From Streptomyces sindenensis (GTDB lineage: Bacteria; Actinomycetota; Actinomycetes; Streptomycetales; Streptomycetaceae), in contig NZ_BMSG01000033.1 of NCBI RefSeq assembly GCF_014649035.1, positions 19,316 to 83,315 on the forward strand: DNA of 64,000 nt, in the 5' to 3' direction. The notes beneath the pieces were generated by a model. That model was not told the origin of the DNA and made no database searches. It saw only the letters and a program-made list of their open reading frames with translations. Numbering within the stretch: the stretch's first letter is position 1; each line of letters opens with the position of its first letter. Made by a program: the position numbers and the translations under genes. Positions 35,453 through 44,904 of the stretch are shown here, in pieces.

Positions 35453-35590
35453 GTGAACGAGCAGCTCGCGGAGTCTTCCTCCGCTGGGACACCGTCGGTG
35501 GTGGGGCAGCGCCTGCACGACTTTCTGGATGCGGAGCGAGTAGCGGACGACCTGCGCCGCTACCTCGCAATCGGCCGGCCCCCGCCCCCG
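35453..35590 (+). pseudogene. 5' fragment of a DUF6308-like gene
   Basis: Residues VGQRLHDFLDAERVADDLRR align with VGQRLHAVLDGDRVVGDLRR of the intact gene at 50162-50857, and the DNA is also closely similar (gtggggcagcgcctgcac in both). Similarity ends near 35590 and the rest of the gene is missing. It lies 16 bases after the GNAT stop. Confidence 0.75.
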
Positions 35591-35609
35591 CTTCTCCGTA
35601 CGCATCGGC

Positions 35610-35765
35610 ATGTCGGAGGAAGTCGACGAGGCTCCGTACGACGGCCGCCGTGGCGCGGTCGACGGCGATCGGCCGGCCACCACTGCGGTGCTGTCCGTTC
35701 TCGTGAACATCGGAGGTGGGCGGGTGCCTCCCGAACTGCTGTCGAAACGCTGCTCTACGACGTGA
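35610..35765 (+). CDS. Possible short ORF
   Basis: 51 codons from ATG 35610 (MSEEVDEAPYDGRRG) with reasonable codon bias and no recognised motif. It sits directly after the DUF6308-like fragment, so it may be scrambled remains of that region. Low confidence. Confidence 0.3.
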   Translation: MSEEVDEAPYDGRRGAVDGDRPATTAVLSVLVNIGGGRVPPELLSKRCSTT

Positions 35766-35793
35766 ACAGAACCAGTCGTTTCCGCCTCGGCGT

Positions 35794-36018
35794 CTACAGG
35801 CCGATGCCCTCGGTGGCGGTGTCCTCCCAGAGCGTCTTCGCGTCCAGCGTCGCGGTGGTCTTGAGGTCCTGGACGTCGAGCAGGACTACCAGGGTGTAGA
35901 AGACGCCGCCCGCGGTCAGGACGGCTGCCGCGAAGGCGAAGGTCAGAGCACGCCCGACCTTTGACAAGCGCAGTTCCCGGTCGTTCGGGTCCGGTCCGGG
36001 CCGACGGTTCGGTGTCAT
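35794..36018 (-). CDS. Small membrane protein divergent from sigma factor
   Basis: 74 residues. A charged N-terminus (MTPNRRPGPDPNDREL) and one strong membrane segment (ALTFAFAAAVLTAGGVFYTLVVLL), then a short tail (DVQDLKTTATLDAKTLWED). It is transcribed away from the sigma-factor gene at 36363. A role as partner or anti-sigma is possible, but there is no zinc-binding anti-sigma motif. Confidence 0.6.
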   Translation of the reverse strand: MTPNRRPGPDPNDRELRLSKVGRALTFAFAAAVLTAGGVFYTLVVLLDVQDLKTTATLDAKTLWEDTATEGIGL

Positions 36019-36362
36019 AGGAGTGGAGACACGGCCTTCAGACCTGCGGTTGCAGCGGTCGGGAGCGCGCGGACCGATTGCGCCCTCCGTCGTCGAATGG
36101 ATTGATCGACGAGCGACTCCGGTGGCGGGGCTCGCCTTGCCACGTATACCGCCCACCTCCTCCGGCCGCCGGCGCGGCGAACCGTGCGCTCCGGCGGGGA
36201 GCGTGATCAGCGAATGGCCTGTGACGCAGGTCACATCATAGATTTCCTCACGATCGGAGCGCTCGTCGCGTCCTTTTGGCACGGGCACCAAGGGGGGCAC
36301 GGCCGTGACAGGGGGGCCAGGTGACCGGTAAAGATCACCGACCAATTCGCGAAGGAACCTCA

Positions 36363-37088
36363 GTGACGAAGTCAACCCGTGGGGACTCGGTGCCTCATCA
36401 GCGACGCTTCCGGGTTCTTGGTGGCCGCGCAGCCGAAGCCGAGCTGCCGCCGGAGTCCAGGAAGCAGTGGTGCTGGATCTGTGACCAGGAGATCAGGCTC
36501 CTTAGGCACACGGCGAGCCTCGTAGGGGAGGACAACGAAGGCGTCGTCTTCAACCTGGCGCGCGAGGCCATCTTCAATCAGTTGAAGAAGGGCCGGGTAC
36601 GCACCATCAGTGGTTTCGCGCGGCAGGTCATCCTGAACAAGGCGCGTGATCACTGGCGCCGCACTGCCACGCGCTACCAGTACGAGTTCGCGGCCGGGGA
36701 CACGGCCAACCTGGAGGCCGCGCTCCCGGTCGACCTCGGTGCTGCGGACCGTGCCGCGGAGATGAAGGACTACGCTGCCGCGCTGCTGTCCTGCCTGAGC
36801 AGCTCGGAGCTGACTGCGTTCGTGCTGATCGAGCTCGACGACCTCTCCTCGGACGAGGCTGCCCGTGCCATCAACGAGATGAATGGCCTGAAGGAGGAAG
36901 ACGTTCTCCAGGCCCTTGCGGCTGCCAAGGAGGCGAAGAAGCGCGGTGAGCGCATCACCGTTCTCAAGGACGCCCAGGGGCGCCGGGTCATGACCGCGGA
37001 GAACGCCCGTCAGACCGTGCACCGCGCCCGGACCAAACTCAAGGAGCGCGCCGAGCGGATGCCGATGGGCATCCCGGCCACCGACTAG
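36363..37088 (+). CDS. Sigma-70 family factor (ECF-like) with region-4 insertion
   Basis: 241 residues from a GTG with gaagga upstream. Region 2-like segment about residues 40-110 (AREAIFNQLKKGRVRTISGF, then QVILNKARDHWRRT). Region 4 begins at LLSCLSSSELTAFVLIEL and has the usual SSDEAARAI start, but about 35 extra residues (including EEDVLQALAAAKEAKKRGER) come before the recognition helix TAENARQTVHRARTKLKERA. It heads a plus-strand cassette with two small proteins running toward the relaxase. A stem-loop terminator follows. Confidence 0.75.
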   Translation: MTKSTRGDSVPHQRRFRVLGGRAAEAELPPESRKQWCWICDQEIRLLRHTASLVGEDNEGVVFNLAREAIFNQLKKGRVRTISGFARQVILNKARDHWRRTATRYQYEFAAGDTANLEAALPVDLGAADRAAEMKDYAAALLSCLSSSELTAFVLIELDDLSSDEAARAINEMNGLKEEDVLQALAAAKEAKKRGERITVLKDAQGRRVMTAENARQTVHRARTKLKERAERMPMGIPATD

Positions 37089-37119
37089 GACGGTACAGGA
37101 GCAGCAGCTGTTCTCTCGG

Positions 37120-37151
37120 GTGCAGCGGCCCCTTGGCCAGGGCCGCTGCAC
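37120..37151 (+). terminator. Hairpin after sigma-factor gene
   Basis: Perfect 12-bp arms gtgcagcggccc (37120-37131) and gggccgctgcac (37140-37151). It starts about 30 bases after the stop and may reduce read-through into the next small gene. Confidence 0.7.
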
Positions 37152-37202
37152 ACCGGGAGTGGGCTGCAATCGCAACCCGCTACTGGAAAGGGGAAGAGCT
37201 AC

Positions 37203-37448
37203 ATGGAAACGCTGTCTTTCATCGTGGCGACCCGCGCTCTCCGGGTACGACGTGCCTGCGTTCGGGTGTGGGATGAGCTTTTGATCATGCTGGTGCCTCT
37301 TCTGCGTGTGCTCACGTGTGGAGGCGCTCTGCGGCCGCTTGGTCGTCGTGGAGCATCGAGGTCTCTCGCCGTCGTAGGGCCTGCCCGACTTCTGGGCTCC
37401 AAGAGGGAGTTGGTGAACGACGATGACGCGTGCATCACGAGGCCCTAG
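37203..37448 (+). CDS. Short hydrophobic protein, sigma cassette
   Basis: 81 residues from ATG with ggggaagag upstream. Contains a basic stretch (RALRVRRACVRVWDEL) and a hydrophobic run (LLIMLVPLLRVLTCGGAL). No family recognised. Second member of the plus-strand cassette; the opposite cassette has a similar short hydrophobic protein at 42864-43067. Confidence 0.5.
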   Translation: METLSFIVATRALRVRRACVRVWDELLIMLVPLLRVLTCGGALRPLGRRGASRSLAVVGPARLLGSKRELVNDDDACITRP

Positions 37449-37465
37449 CGCCTCAGCCTCTAAAT

Positions 37466-37507
37466 GACGCGGGCCGGAGACCTCACATTGGGTCTCCGGC
37501 TCGCGTC
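37466..37507 (+). terminator. 17-bp stem hairpin
   Basis: Arms gacgcgggccggagacc (37466-37482) and ggtctccggctcgcgtc (37491-37507), one G-T pair, 8-base loop. Follows the stop of the short hydrophobic gene. Confidence 0.75.
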
Positions 37508-37601
37508 TCTTTGGTGCCGCGCGAGAGTAGCCCGGCACCACCCGCTCGGACGGCTGGACACCACGACGAGCGGCTGGGACCTGCCAGCCAAGGACAGCCC
37601 C

Positions 37602-37922
37602 ATGACGATGAGGATCCCCCAGCCCAGCGCCGGAGGCCAGAACCTTCCTCCGTACGATGCGCTGATTGCGGCCTCCGAACGCGAGATTGCGCGCCGCAAG
37701 CGCGAGCTGAAGGAACTCCGACGCCAGCGTCGTCGCGCCCGGCGCGCCGATGCGGCCCAGTTCGTGCACACCCACAGCCGCGCCGGCGTCTTCTGGATCG
37801 GCACGACGGCCTTCACCTCGTCGATGGTGTGCTTCGCGGTGGGCGAGACGCAGATGGGCGCCGACCTGCTGATGTTGGCCGTCCAGGTCTGGCTGATGCT
37901 CCTGGGCCTGCCCCGGCGCTAG
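37602..37922 (+). CDS. Arg-rich coil plus membrane protein, sigma cassette
   Basis: 106 residues from ATG with aagga upstream. A short N-terminal linker, then a strongly basic helix (ASEREIARRKRELKELRRQR), and two membrane segments (GVFWIGTTAFTSSMVCFAVG; LLMLAVQVWLMLLGL). Its build matches 42296-42637 on the opposite side of the relaxase. It ends 70 bases before the relaxase stop, convergent with it. Function unknown; a membrane partner for conjugation or for the sigma factor is possible. Confidence 0.6.
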   Translation: MTMRIPQPSAGGQNLPPYDALIAASEREIARRKRELKELRRQRRRARRADAAQFVHTHSRAGVFWIGTTAFTSSMVCFAVGETQMGADLLMLAVQVWLMLLGLPRR

Positions 37923-37991
37923 CTGTCCCCGTAACGCCGCACGAGGGCGAGCCCGACCACCGGGCCCGCCCTCGGCTGTTTCAGCGCCCGG

Positions 37992-40900
37992 TCAGCGTCC
38001 GAGCTTGGGTCCGGAGCGGCTCGGTGCGGGCGGCTGGTACCGGCGGTTCTGCTGCTCGATCCGGGCGGTCTGCGCCTCCTGGGCCTGCTGGACTTCGGCG
38101 CGTGCCCGGGTTTCTGCGCGGTGGAGCTCCGGGTGCTGCTGGGCGATCCGCTGCCGGAGCTGCTTCTCGGTACGGGCGTCGTCGGCGACGGCCCGGTACA
38201 TCGAGGCGGCCTCCCGCGCCTTGTTCGCCGTGGCGGTGACGCGGGCGATGCGCCTCTGGTCGCCGGCGTCCTTCTGCTGGGCGCGGGCGGGCACCCGGGT
38301 CTGGCGCATCTCGGTGAGCCGGGCCGCGAGGGTGTCGGCGTCCGGCACCCGGTGCTCGGTGATACCGAGTACCGAGGTGTACGGGCTGTCCCGCAGGGTC
38401 TTCCAGGCGTCCGTGGCTGCCCGTCCGGCGGCCATCCGAGCTTCGGCGGCCTCGCGGTGCCCGGCGGCCCGGTCGATCTCGGCCTGCTTCTTGAGCTGGG
38501 TGTGCTCTTTGCGGGAGGTGCCCGCCATCCGCAGGGCCAGGCGGCTCTTCTCGTCGGACAGAGACAGGTGGCGCAGGTGCTCGTCGGCGGTCGCGGCGAC
38601 CTTGGCGGCCTCCGTCTCCCGGGCCTCCTCGGCGCGGGCGAGGGCCAGGTGCTCGTCGGCCTGGTCCAGCAGCACGTAGATCGGCGCGACCTCGATCTGC
38701 CCGAGGGTGGTTCCGCCGGCGGCGGCGTCCTGGATCTCCTGCACCAGTGCGGCCGCGGCCTCGTCGGCGGCGTCCGCGTCCCGGTCCTCCAGACGGGCGT
38801 CGACGGGCATGGTGGCGATGAGCCGGATCAGCTCCTGGTCGGTGTGGCCGCCGTACGGGCGCTGGTTCCAGGCCCGCGTCCCCGCCAGCTCCCGCTCCTC
38901 CCGCATGTCCTCCAGGCACTGCCGCTGCTCCTTGGTGAGTTGGTACTCGCGCGGCGCGGTGGCTTCTTCCCCCCGCTGCTGGACGTGCCATGGTGAGCGG
39001 GCGCGTGCTGCCGCGGCGCTGACGGCCCTGCTGTTCGTCGGCGACGGCACCACGACGGTCGGGGCCGGGGCGGGCGGCTCTCGGAACAGGTCACTCACCA
39101 TGCTGTCGGGCCGCGACTGCCCGAGGAACCGGGCGTACGCGTCGACGGCGTGCTCCAGGCGCTCTCGCTCCGTACGGGCCGCACCGAGCCGCGCCCGGGT
39201 CTCCTCCGACTCGATCACCGCGAGCGGCAGCCAGAGGTGGTTCTCCTTCTTCCCCCGCGTCAGCCCGGGGTACGCGGCGAACGCGTTCGCACCGTGCCCG
39301 TACATGAGCGAGGTGTCGCACGTCATGCCCTGCGAGGCGGCGATCGTCATCGCGTACCCCAGCGACAGGGCCCCGCCCGCGATCTGCTCCGGCGTCAGCC
39401 ACGCGGACACGTACGCGTCGTCCTTCCCGCGCTCGCGGGTACGCCACGTCACCTCGACCCGCCCGTCCTCGGCGATCTCGGAGACGACGGCCCGGTACCC
39501 GTTCAGCAGGTCCGGCCCCTGCCCGCGCCTCGACCTGTAGTCGTTGGCGCGGACGCGTACGGCGTCGCCCTCGGCGAGGGTGAGCCGGTCCCCGCCGGGC
39601 AGCGCGTAGGTGCGCTCGGTGCCGAGTTCGCCGGCGGCCCGGCGGATCTGCTGCGCCCCCGCGTTGAGCGCGTCGACGTCCGCGTTCCTCGCGGCGAGGA
39701 CGACCAGCTCGTCCAGGAGGTCGTGGGTGTTGGGCCAGCGGTCGCGGCGCAGCTCGTCCCAGACGGTGAGGATCTGCGAGCGGGCCTCGTCCGCCGATTC
39801 GGTGGGGTGGACGCGGCCCCGCTCGGCGAGGAGCCGCAGCGCCTGCTCGTGATCGCCGGTCCGCCACACCTCCAAGGCGTGCCGCTCGGCGGCGTCCTCC
39901 TGGGGCCGGTTCTCGCGAAGCGTGAGCCCGCCGACCAGCCGGTGGACCTCGCGGAACCAGCCGCCGGCGGCGACGGCCTGGAGCTGGAGAGGGTCGCCGA
40001 TGCCGATGAGCTTGGTGCTGGTGCGGGCCGCCTCGCGCATGAGGACCTCGGCCGCCCGGTCGTCCACCATGGTGGCCTCGTCGACGACCAGGACGTCGAC
40101 GCCGCTGAGTCCGGTCCCGGTGCGGATCTGCTGGAGCCAGGAGGCCACCGTGCGGGCCGGGATGCCGGACGCCTGGGTGAGCTGCTGGGCGGCCACCGCG
40201 CTCAGGCAGGCGCCCGCGTACGTGGTGCCGGTGGCGTCCCACCCGATCCGGCACCCCTCCATCAGCGTGCTCTTGCCCGCCCCGGCGACGCCGACGACGG
40301 TGTCGATGCCGTGCCCGCCGGTCAGCAGCCGCGTGACCGCCGCCCGCTGCTCCTCGGACAGCTCGAAGCCGACCGCCACCTGGAAGACACTGATGGCGGC
40401 CGCGGCCTGGTCGCCGGTCAGCGAGGCGGCCTCCTCGCAGTGCCGGGTGAGCGCCTGGTCCCGTACGTACGCCTCGGCATCCAGGATGTCCTGGGTGGTG
40501 TACCGGGCGGTCGACGTCATCACGCTGGACCCGTAGTCCGGCGCCCGGACCGCGTACCCGGCCACGTCCAGCACGTCGTCGGCGAGCTGGTCCAGGCGGC
40601 CGACGTCGTCGGCGTCCAGCCCGTACGGCAGCGCGTTGCCGACCACCGCGAGCAGCTGCGCGCGCGAACACATCTTCTCGTTCGCGGTGAGCCCGTTGGC
40701 CGGGTCGAAGATGAGGGTGGCCACGTCGGACGGCGGGGGAATCCGCGGTCCGCCGGGTCCGTCGAGTGCGGGGCCGGCCCCCGGGTCGGGCGGTCCGGGT
40801 GCGGCGGCCGCGACCATCGCGTCGACGTCGACCCCGGCCTCCTCGGCCCGCTGCCGCCAGCTCGCCCGCATCCCGGCCGCGTCGGCCGCGTGCTTGGCTC

Positions 40901-42074
40901 GCAGGCTCTCGGCTGCCGCACGGTCTCGCTCCTGGCGCCCGGACTCGTCCCCCGCCATCTCCACGATCCGCCCGTGCCGCCGCGAGTACAACTCGCGCAC
41001 CGCCTCCGGTACGCCCTCGACCTCCCACGCGCCGGTCCGCTCGGCCCGCTCCCGCCGTACGCCGAACCGCTCGTACGTCAGCGCCCGCACCCGGGCCTTG
41101 AAGTGGGCGTCGGCGGCGGCCGCGTGCCGGTGCAGGTCCTGCCCGCTGTTGCCGATGGAGCGCCACTCGCCGTCCTCGCACAACGCCATGTTGGCGATCG
41201 TGATGTGGAGGTGGAGATGTGGGTCGCCGGGCTGCCCGTCACCCATCGGCCGGGCCGACTGGTGCTCGACCGACCATGCGAGCAGACCGCCGGTCGCGAT
41301 CCGGACCGGCCGCCCGTCCTCGGAGCCGACCGCGTACCCGACCCACCGCTCGACCTCCCGGATGGTCTCGGTCTTCGCCCGGTGGACCAGGTCGCGGTAC
41401 TCCTGGCTGTCGGCGTCGGGCAGCAGCCCGGCGAGCGCGCTGTCGCTCTTGGGCATGTCCAGCATCAGGTCCCAGCCGCGCACCCGGTCGTCCACCCGGG
41501 CGTCGGCGTGCTCGCGCGCGTCAGCCAGCTCCTGCTCGCCGTAGACGTCGTCCAGCAAGAGGCCGGCGGCGCGGGCGAGCTTGTGCAGGGTGCCCACCTG
41601 CATCCGGTGCCGGTCGCCCTGGCGGTGGACCATCCGCTGCTGCTGCGCGAGCACCTTCTGCTGCTTCGGCTTGCCCTCCAGCAGATCCGCGGCCGCGATC
41701 CCGCGCTCCTCGGCGGCGGCCTCGATCGCCTCGACCAGACGGGCCGTCGTGAGCTTGGCGAGCGGGTGCGCACGGGCCGACGTCCGCGTACGGATGAGCC
41801 CTGCCCCGGTCTCCGGGTGTCACCCCGCCATCAGCCTGCGGGCCGCCTCCTTGCCCTCCTCGTCCAGCACCGCACCCTCGGTCAGCCCGACCGCGGCGAG
41901 ACTGCTGCCCATCCACACCAGCGCGGCGTCGCCCTCCTCCCGGAGCCGGTACTCCAACGCCCGGTCGGCCTGCTCCTGGACGACGTCCTCGGACGCCACG
42001 ACCGAGCACCCGGCCTGCTCCCGCAGCCGGTACTCGACCTGCTCGTCGTCGCGGATCGCCGTCACCCACGCCAT
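37992..42074 (-). pseudogene. traA: MobF-type relaxase/helicase (TraA-like) with in-frame TGA
   Basis: One frame of 1361 codons, interrupted only by TGA at 41820-41822 (codon 85). The first 84 residues (MAWVTAIRDDEQVEYRLREQ) are the relaxase N-terminus expected in Streptomyces homologues, and the frame continues as HPETGAGLIRTRTSARAHPL. The HUH motif HLHLH is at 286-290 and the SF1 helicase Walker A GVAGAGKS at 595-602, with VLVVDEATM and GDPLQL after it. The C-terminal 400 residues are coiled coil. Relaxases nick oriT and lead DNA into the recipient. An Arg CGA to TGA change is the simplest cause. Reinitiation at GTG 41654 would lose the N-terminus. Confidence 0.85.
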
Positions 42075-42295
42075 GCCCGTGTCCCCCGTTGTGTTTCTGT
42101 GTCCCGCACTGTGTCCCCGCTTGTGCGGTTGTGCATTTCCCGGCTTGCCGGGGTTCCCCCACAGGGGAACCCCCCTTCGTGCTTCCCCTATTTTTGATCA
42201 TCATCATCAACGAAACAGGTGAAGGCACACACGTCGATGGCCGGAGCCGGTGCCCCGTTCCGCGGGGCACCGGCTCCGGCCATCGACGTGTGTGC
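42075..42295. promoter_or_regulatory. Candidate oriT/control region upstream of relaxase
   Basis: Contains three gtgtccc direct repeats (42079, 42099, 42111), a perfect 10-bp hairpin ggggttcccc/ggggaacccc (42150-42173), and a 33-bp-arm inverted repeat (42225-42295). It fills the gap between the relaxase start and the upstream membrane-protein stop, a common oriT position. Confidence 0.5.
42225..42295. repeat. Perfect 33-bp inverted repeat, 5-base loop
   Basis: The left arm runs gcacacacgtcgatgg... to ...ccggtgccccg (42225-42257) and the right arm (42263-42295) is its exact complement, around ttccg. It abuts the stop codon of 42296-42637, so it can also be a terminator for that gene. Its length and perfection exceed ordinary terminators. 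Confidence 0.9.
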
Positions 42296-42637
42296 TCAGG
42301 TCGTCGTGAAGATCACCATGGCAGCCGCACCGCCCCAGGCGGCGGCGGCGAGCCCGACAAGCTGCAGGGCGACCGACAGTCCACCGAGAAGGAGGAGAAC
42401 TCCGGCGGCGACGAAGGCGATCGCACCGATCGCGGCGAGCGTCATACCCGCAGCCCTCCCGGCCCGCACACGAAGCGGCTGCTGGCGACGGAGCTGGCGA
42501 CGACGAGCACGAGCGTCACGCCGACGGAGGCGAAGCTCGTGCTCAATCTCGGCCAGCAGCTCCTCGATCGTACGGTCCACGTACGGCGAGGCCGAGAGAT
42601 TCTCGTTGCGGTCGCCATGATTGGGCGTGGTGGTCAC
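42296..42637 (-). CDS. Arg-rich coil plus membrane protein, sigma cassette
   Basis: 113 residues from a GTG eight bases after aggga (an ATG two codons upstream is possible). N-terminal acidic then Arg-rich helix (LLAEIEHELRLRRRDARARR), then two hydrophobic segments (MTLAAIGAIAFVAAGVLLLL; ALQLVGLAAAAWGGAAAMVIF). Same plan as 37602-37922. Third gene of the minus-strand sigma cassette and directly upstream of the relaxase. Confidence 0.7.
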   Translation of the reverse strand: MTTTPNHGDRNENLSASPYVDRTIEELLAEIEHELRLRRRDARARRRQLRRQQPLRVRAGRAAGMTLAAIGAIAFVAAGVLLLLGGLSVALQLVGLAAAAWGGAAAMVIFTTT

Positions 42638-42863
42638 GGCCATTCCCTCACTGAGTACCTGCCGCCGCCGGAGTCAGCTGGGCGGGGCGCCGGGTGTTTT
42701 CACCTCGGTGCAAAGCAAAAGACCAACCGGGCCCCCACTGTGAGCGGAGACCCGGCCTATTTCGTCGATGCCAGATTCTAGTCCTAGTTCGCTTTTGTCC
42801 TTTTTCGGAGCTTTCATGGCGTATGATCCATATTCTGTTGTTGTTGAGTTTTCGGGGTTCAGA

Positions 42864-43067
42864 TCACCCGTCGGTGGCCACGCGAGTGGAGCTTCGCCGT
42901 AGCTGCAGATGGGAGGTGCGGGCCCACCGGCCCGGGCGGCCGCCCGGCCGGCCGGGCAACAAGAGCAGGAGGTCCTCGAAACGACCCCGTAGCCAGGTGG
43001 AGGCGGCCAAGACCATGGTGATCACCACCACCACGGTTCGACGGACAAGCTGAGAAAATGCGTGCAC
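42864..43067 (-). CDS. Short membrane protein, sigma cassette
   Basis: 67 residues from a GTG with a perfect aaaggag upstream, which decides the start. One membrane segment (RRTVVVVITMVLAASTWL), then a leucine run and a Gly/Arg/Pro-rich tail. Counterpart of 37203-37448. No family recognised. Confidence 0.65.
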   Translation of the reverse strand: MHAFSQLVRRTVVVVITMVLAASTWLRGRFEDLLLLLPGRPGGRPGRWARTSHLQLRRSSTRVATDG

Positions 43068-43316
43068 AGAGACTCCTTTGGTAGTGGGCGAGGCACTGGT
43101 AGAAGTGATCCACAGAGCACCTCGCCTACCGGTCCGAGCTTGGCCCGGTCTTCCTTTCGAGGGCGACGAACCCTCGAAGACGATCTTTTATCCAACGCTC
43201 CCTTCGCTTCGTTCTTGGAAGTGGCCGATCCGTCATGGACTGGCTAGCCACCACTCGGTGCCGCGGACCGCTCCGTCGTCGTTGCGGACGGCCCGTGCTC
43301 ACCTGGAAGTGGGTAG

Positions 43317-43919
43317 TCAGTCGCCGGCCAGGGCCAGCCCGTCGCGCTTTCGTCGAGCGTGGCGCAGGGCATCGCGTACCGAGCCCTTCGTGGTGCCCAG
43401 GAGGTCGGCGATCATGGGCGCCTTCAGCTCGTACGCTTCCGCCAGAACGAACGCCGCCAGCTGCAGCTCGCTCATCTCGGCCTTGAGGATCTTCATGGCC
43501 GGCGCGAGATCGGCAAGACTCTGAGTCTCCGCACTGGGGTGCGCTTCCTCCTCCAGCAGGTAGACGTGATCGCCGACGAAATGCTCCGCGCGCTTGGCGA
43601 GCTCGGCGAGATGGGCTCGGACCTTCTGCCGAACTACCGCGTAGACGTACGACTCCACGCCTGAACCAAGCAAGGGGAGGCTGGGGTTCTTCTGCTCGAT
43701 CGGCCCGCCGTTCTGCAATCGAAGGAAGATCGCGAACCAGACCTGGGCATCGATCTCGTCAACCACCGTGGCCTGGGCGCCGCCAGTCAGTCGGTATACG
43801 AGCCGTCGCACGGACGGCGCCATTTTCCTGAGAGCCTCCCACTGATGCTCAGCTTCAGGCGATAGCCCCTTCCCGCGTGGTCGCGGGATCCTCCTGTTCT
43901 CCTCGCTAGCACTGCTCAC
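43317..43919 (-). CDS. Sigma-70 family factor (ECF-like)
   Basis: 200 residues from a GTG with gagggg upstream (an ATG 45 bases further out is in frame). Region 2-like: QVWFAIFLRLQNGG then GVESYVYAVVRQKVRAHLAEL. Region 4: LAAFVLAEAYELKAPMIADL, then LLGTTKGSVRDALRHARRKRD, a normal HTH with no insertion. It heads the minus-strand cassette of small membrane proteins that leads to the relaxase. Likely target promoters are its own cassette and the relaxase (inference). Confidence 0.75.
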   Translation of the reverse strand: MSSASEENRRIPRPRGKGLSPEAEHQWEALRKMAPSVRRLVYRLTGGAQATVVDEIDAQVWFAIFLRLQNGGPIEQKNPSLPLLGSGVESYVYAVVRQKVRAHLAELAKRAEHFVGDHVYLLEEEAHPSAETQSLADLAPAMKILKAEMSELQLAAFVLAEAYELKAPMIADLLGTTKGSVRDALRHARRKRDGLALAGD

Positions 43920-44179
43920 GGGGCCGCCCCTCTCAACTCGTACGCCCGCGAACGCCGCGTCCACGGGATCTTCTGGAAAGCAGAACCCCGGAGCTGCAGG
44001 AGTGTGAGACGAGATTCAGAAGTTTTTCGGCAGACCCCCAACTGATGTCGACAGCAACCAGAGAACGCGCGGTCCCGACAACCGCGAGTTGTCGTCCGGC
44101 GACGCGGAGGCTCGCCGCGCCCCCACCGCGGCACACCTCTGCTAGGTAGAGGCCGGAGTCGGGCCGTACGCTCGCACGA

Positions 44180-44212
44180 AAGCGCCCCCGGCCTATCCGG
44201 CCGAGGGCGCTT
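44180..44212 (-). terminator. Hairpin terminator of 44.2-45.1 kb operon
   Basis: Arms aagcgcccccggcc (44180-44193) and ggccgagggcgctt (44199-44212), one mismatch, 5-base loop, 22 bases past the stop of 44235-44696. Confidence 0.7.
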
Positions 44213-44234
44213 GAAGTCTGATGCGGACGGTCTG

Positions 44235-44696
44235 TCAGCTTTCCTCGAATCGCTTGATGGAGCAGGGCGGACAGAGCGGGATCTGACGGTGGTCGGACTC
44301 CTCGGGATAGAGCGAGGTCAAGAACGGGTCGGCGATGACCTCCACATCCGGGCGGCGCTGCATGCACTCCTCGCAGACCGGAAGCAGGGGACCGAGCAGC
44401 GCGAGCGCCTGGTCGATGCGCTCGCCGGTGCTGTCCTGTGCGTACGCCTGCGCCTCGTCGAGCAGCTCCACCACGCGGTCGATGCCGTCATGGTCGACGT
44501 CGGTGACGGAGACGGTGATCGTGCCGATGACGTCGGCGACGGCCGCCAGGACGCCGTTCTCCGGGTTGCCCGGGTCACGCAGCGCCTGGAGCGCGGCCGC
44601 GTGCGGGCCGACCAGCTCGGTACGGGTGGCGATGTCCCGGATCCGGTCGAGGCCGATCCGGACGATCGCGGCGGCCGCCGTCAGCTCCTGTTCCAC
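44235..44696 (-). CDS. Hypothetical protein with C-terminal Cys pairs
   Basis: 153 residues. Helical N-terminal two thirds (IVRIGLDRIRDIATRTELVG; DRVVELLDEAQAYAQ) and a C-terminal zinc-like pattern CEECMQRRP and IPLCPPCSIKRFE. Unknown family. The start overlaps the end of the upstream small gene by 16 bases, so translation is coupled. Confidence 0.65.
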   Translation of the reverse strand: MEQELTAAAAIVRIGLDRIRDIATRTELVGPHAAALQALRDPGNPENGVLAAVADVIGTITVSVTDVDHDGIDRVVELLDEAQAYAQDSTGERIDQALALLGPLLPVCEECMQRRPDVEVIADPFLTSLYPEESDHRQIPLCPPCSIKRFEES

Positions 44697-44878
44697 GGAA
44701 GCTCATGGTGCAGACCCTTGCCGCCGCCGGCGAACTTCAGCGCGACCTTCAGAGCGAGTTGGCCTTCGACGGACTGCGCGTCGCCGAGGCCAAGGGCAAC
44801 AAGGGCGGGCGCCGCCCTGCCGTCCCGGCCGACAGGGCTGGCCACGTACGCACCGCGTACCTTGGAAGGACGCTTCAT
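44681..44878 (-). CDS. Small hypothetical protein
   Basis: 65 residues (MKRPSKVRGAYVASPVGRDG), basic N-terminus, ending KGLHHELPWNRS. Overlaps the downstream gene by 16 bases. Middle member of a three-gene minus-strand operon. No family recognised. Confidence 0.5.
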   Translation of the reverse strand: MKRPSKVRGAYVASPVGRDGRAAPALVALGLGDAQSVEGQLALKVALKFAGGGKGLHHELPWNRS

Positions 44879-44904
44879 CGCTGTCCTCGTTCGCGAGCAT
44901 CGGG

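Noticed and set aside
41534..41654. Relaxase start at the GTG at 41654
   Set aside because: In-frame coding sequence with relaxase similarity continues upstream through a single TGA to the ATG at 42074, which has its own ggggga ribosome site.
39150..42197. 1015-codon plus-strand frame opposite the relaxase
   Set aside because: Translation is low-complexity (Val, Gly, Pro, Arg). The minus strand carries HUH and Walker motifs.
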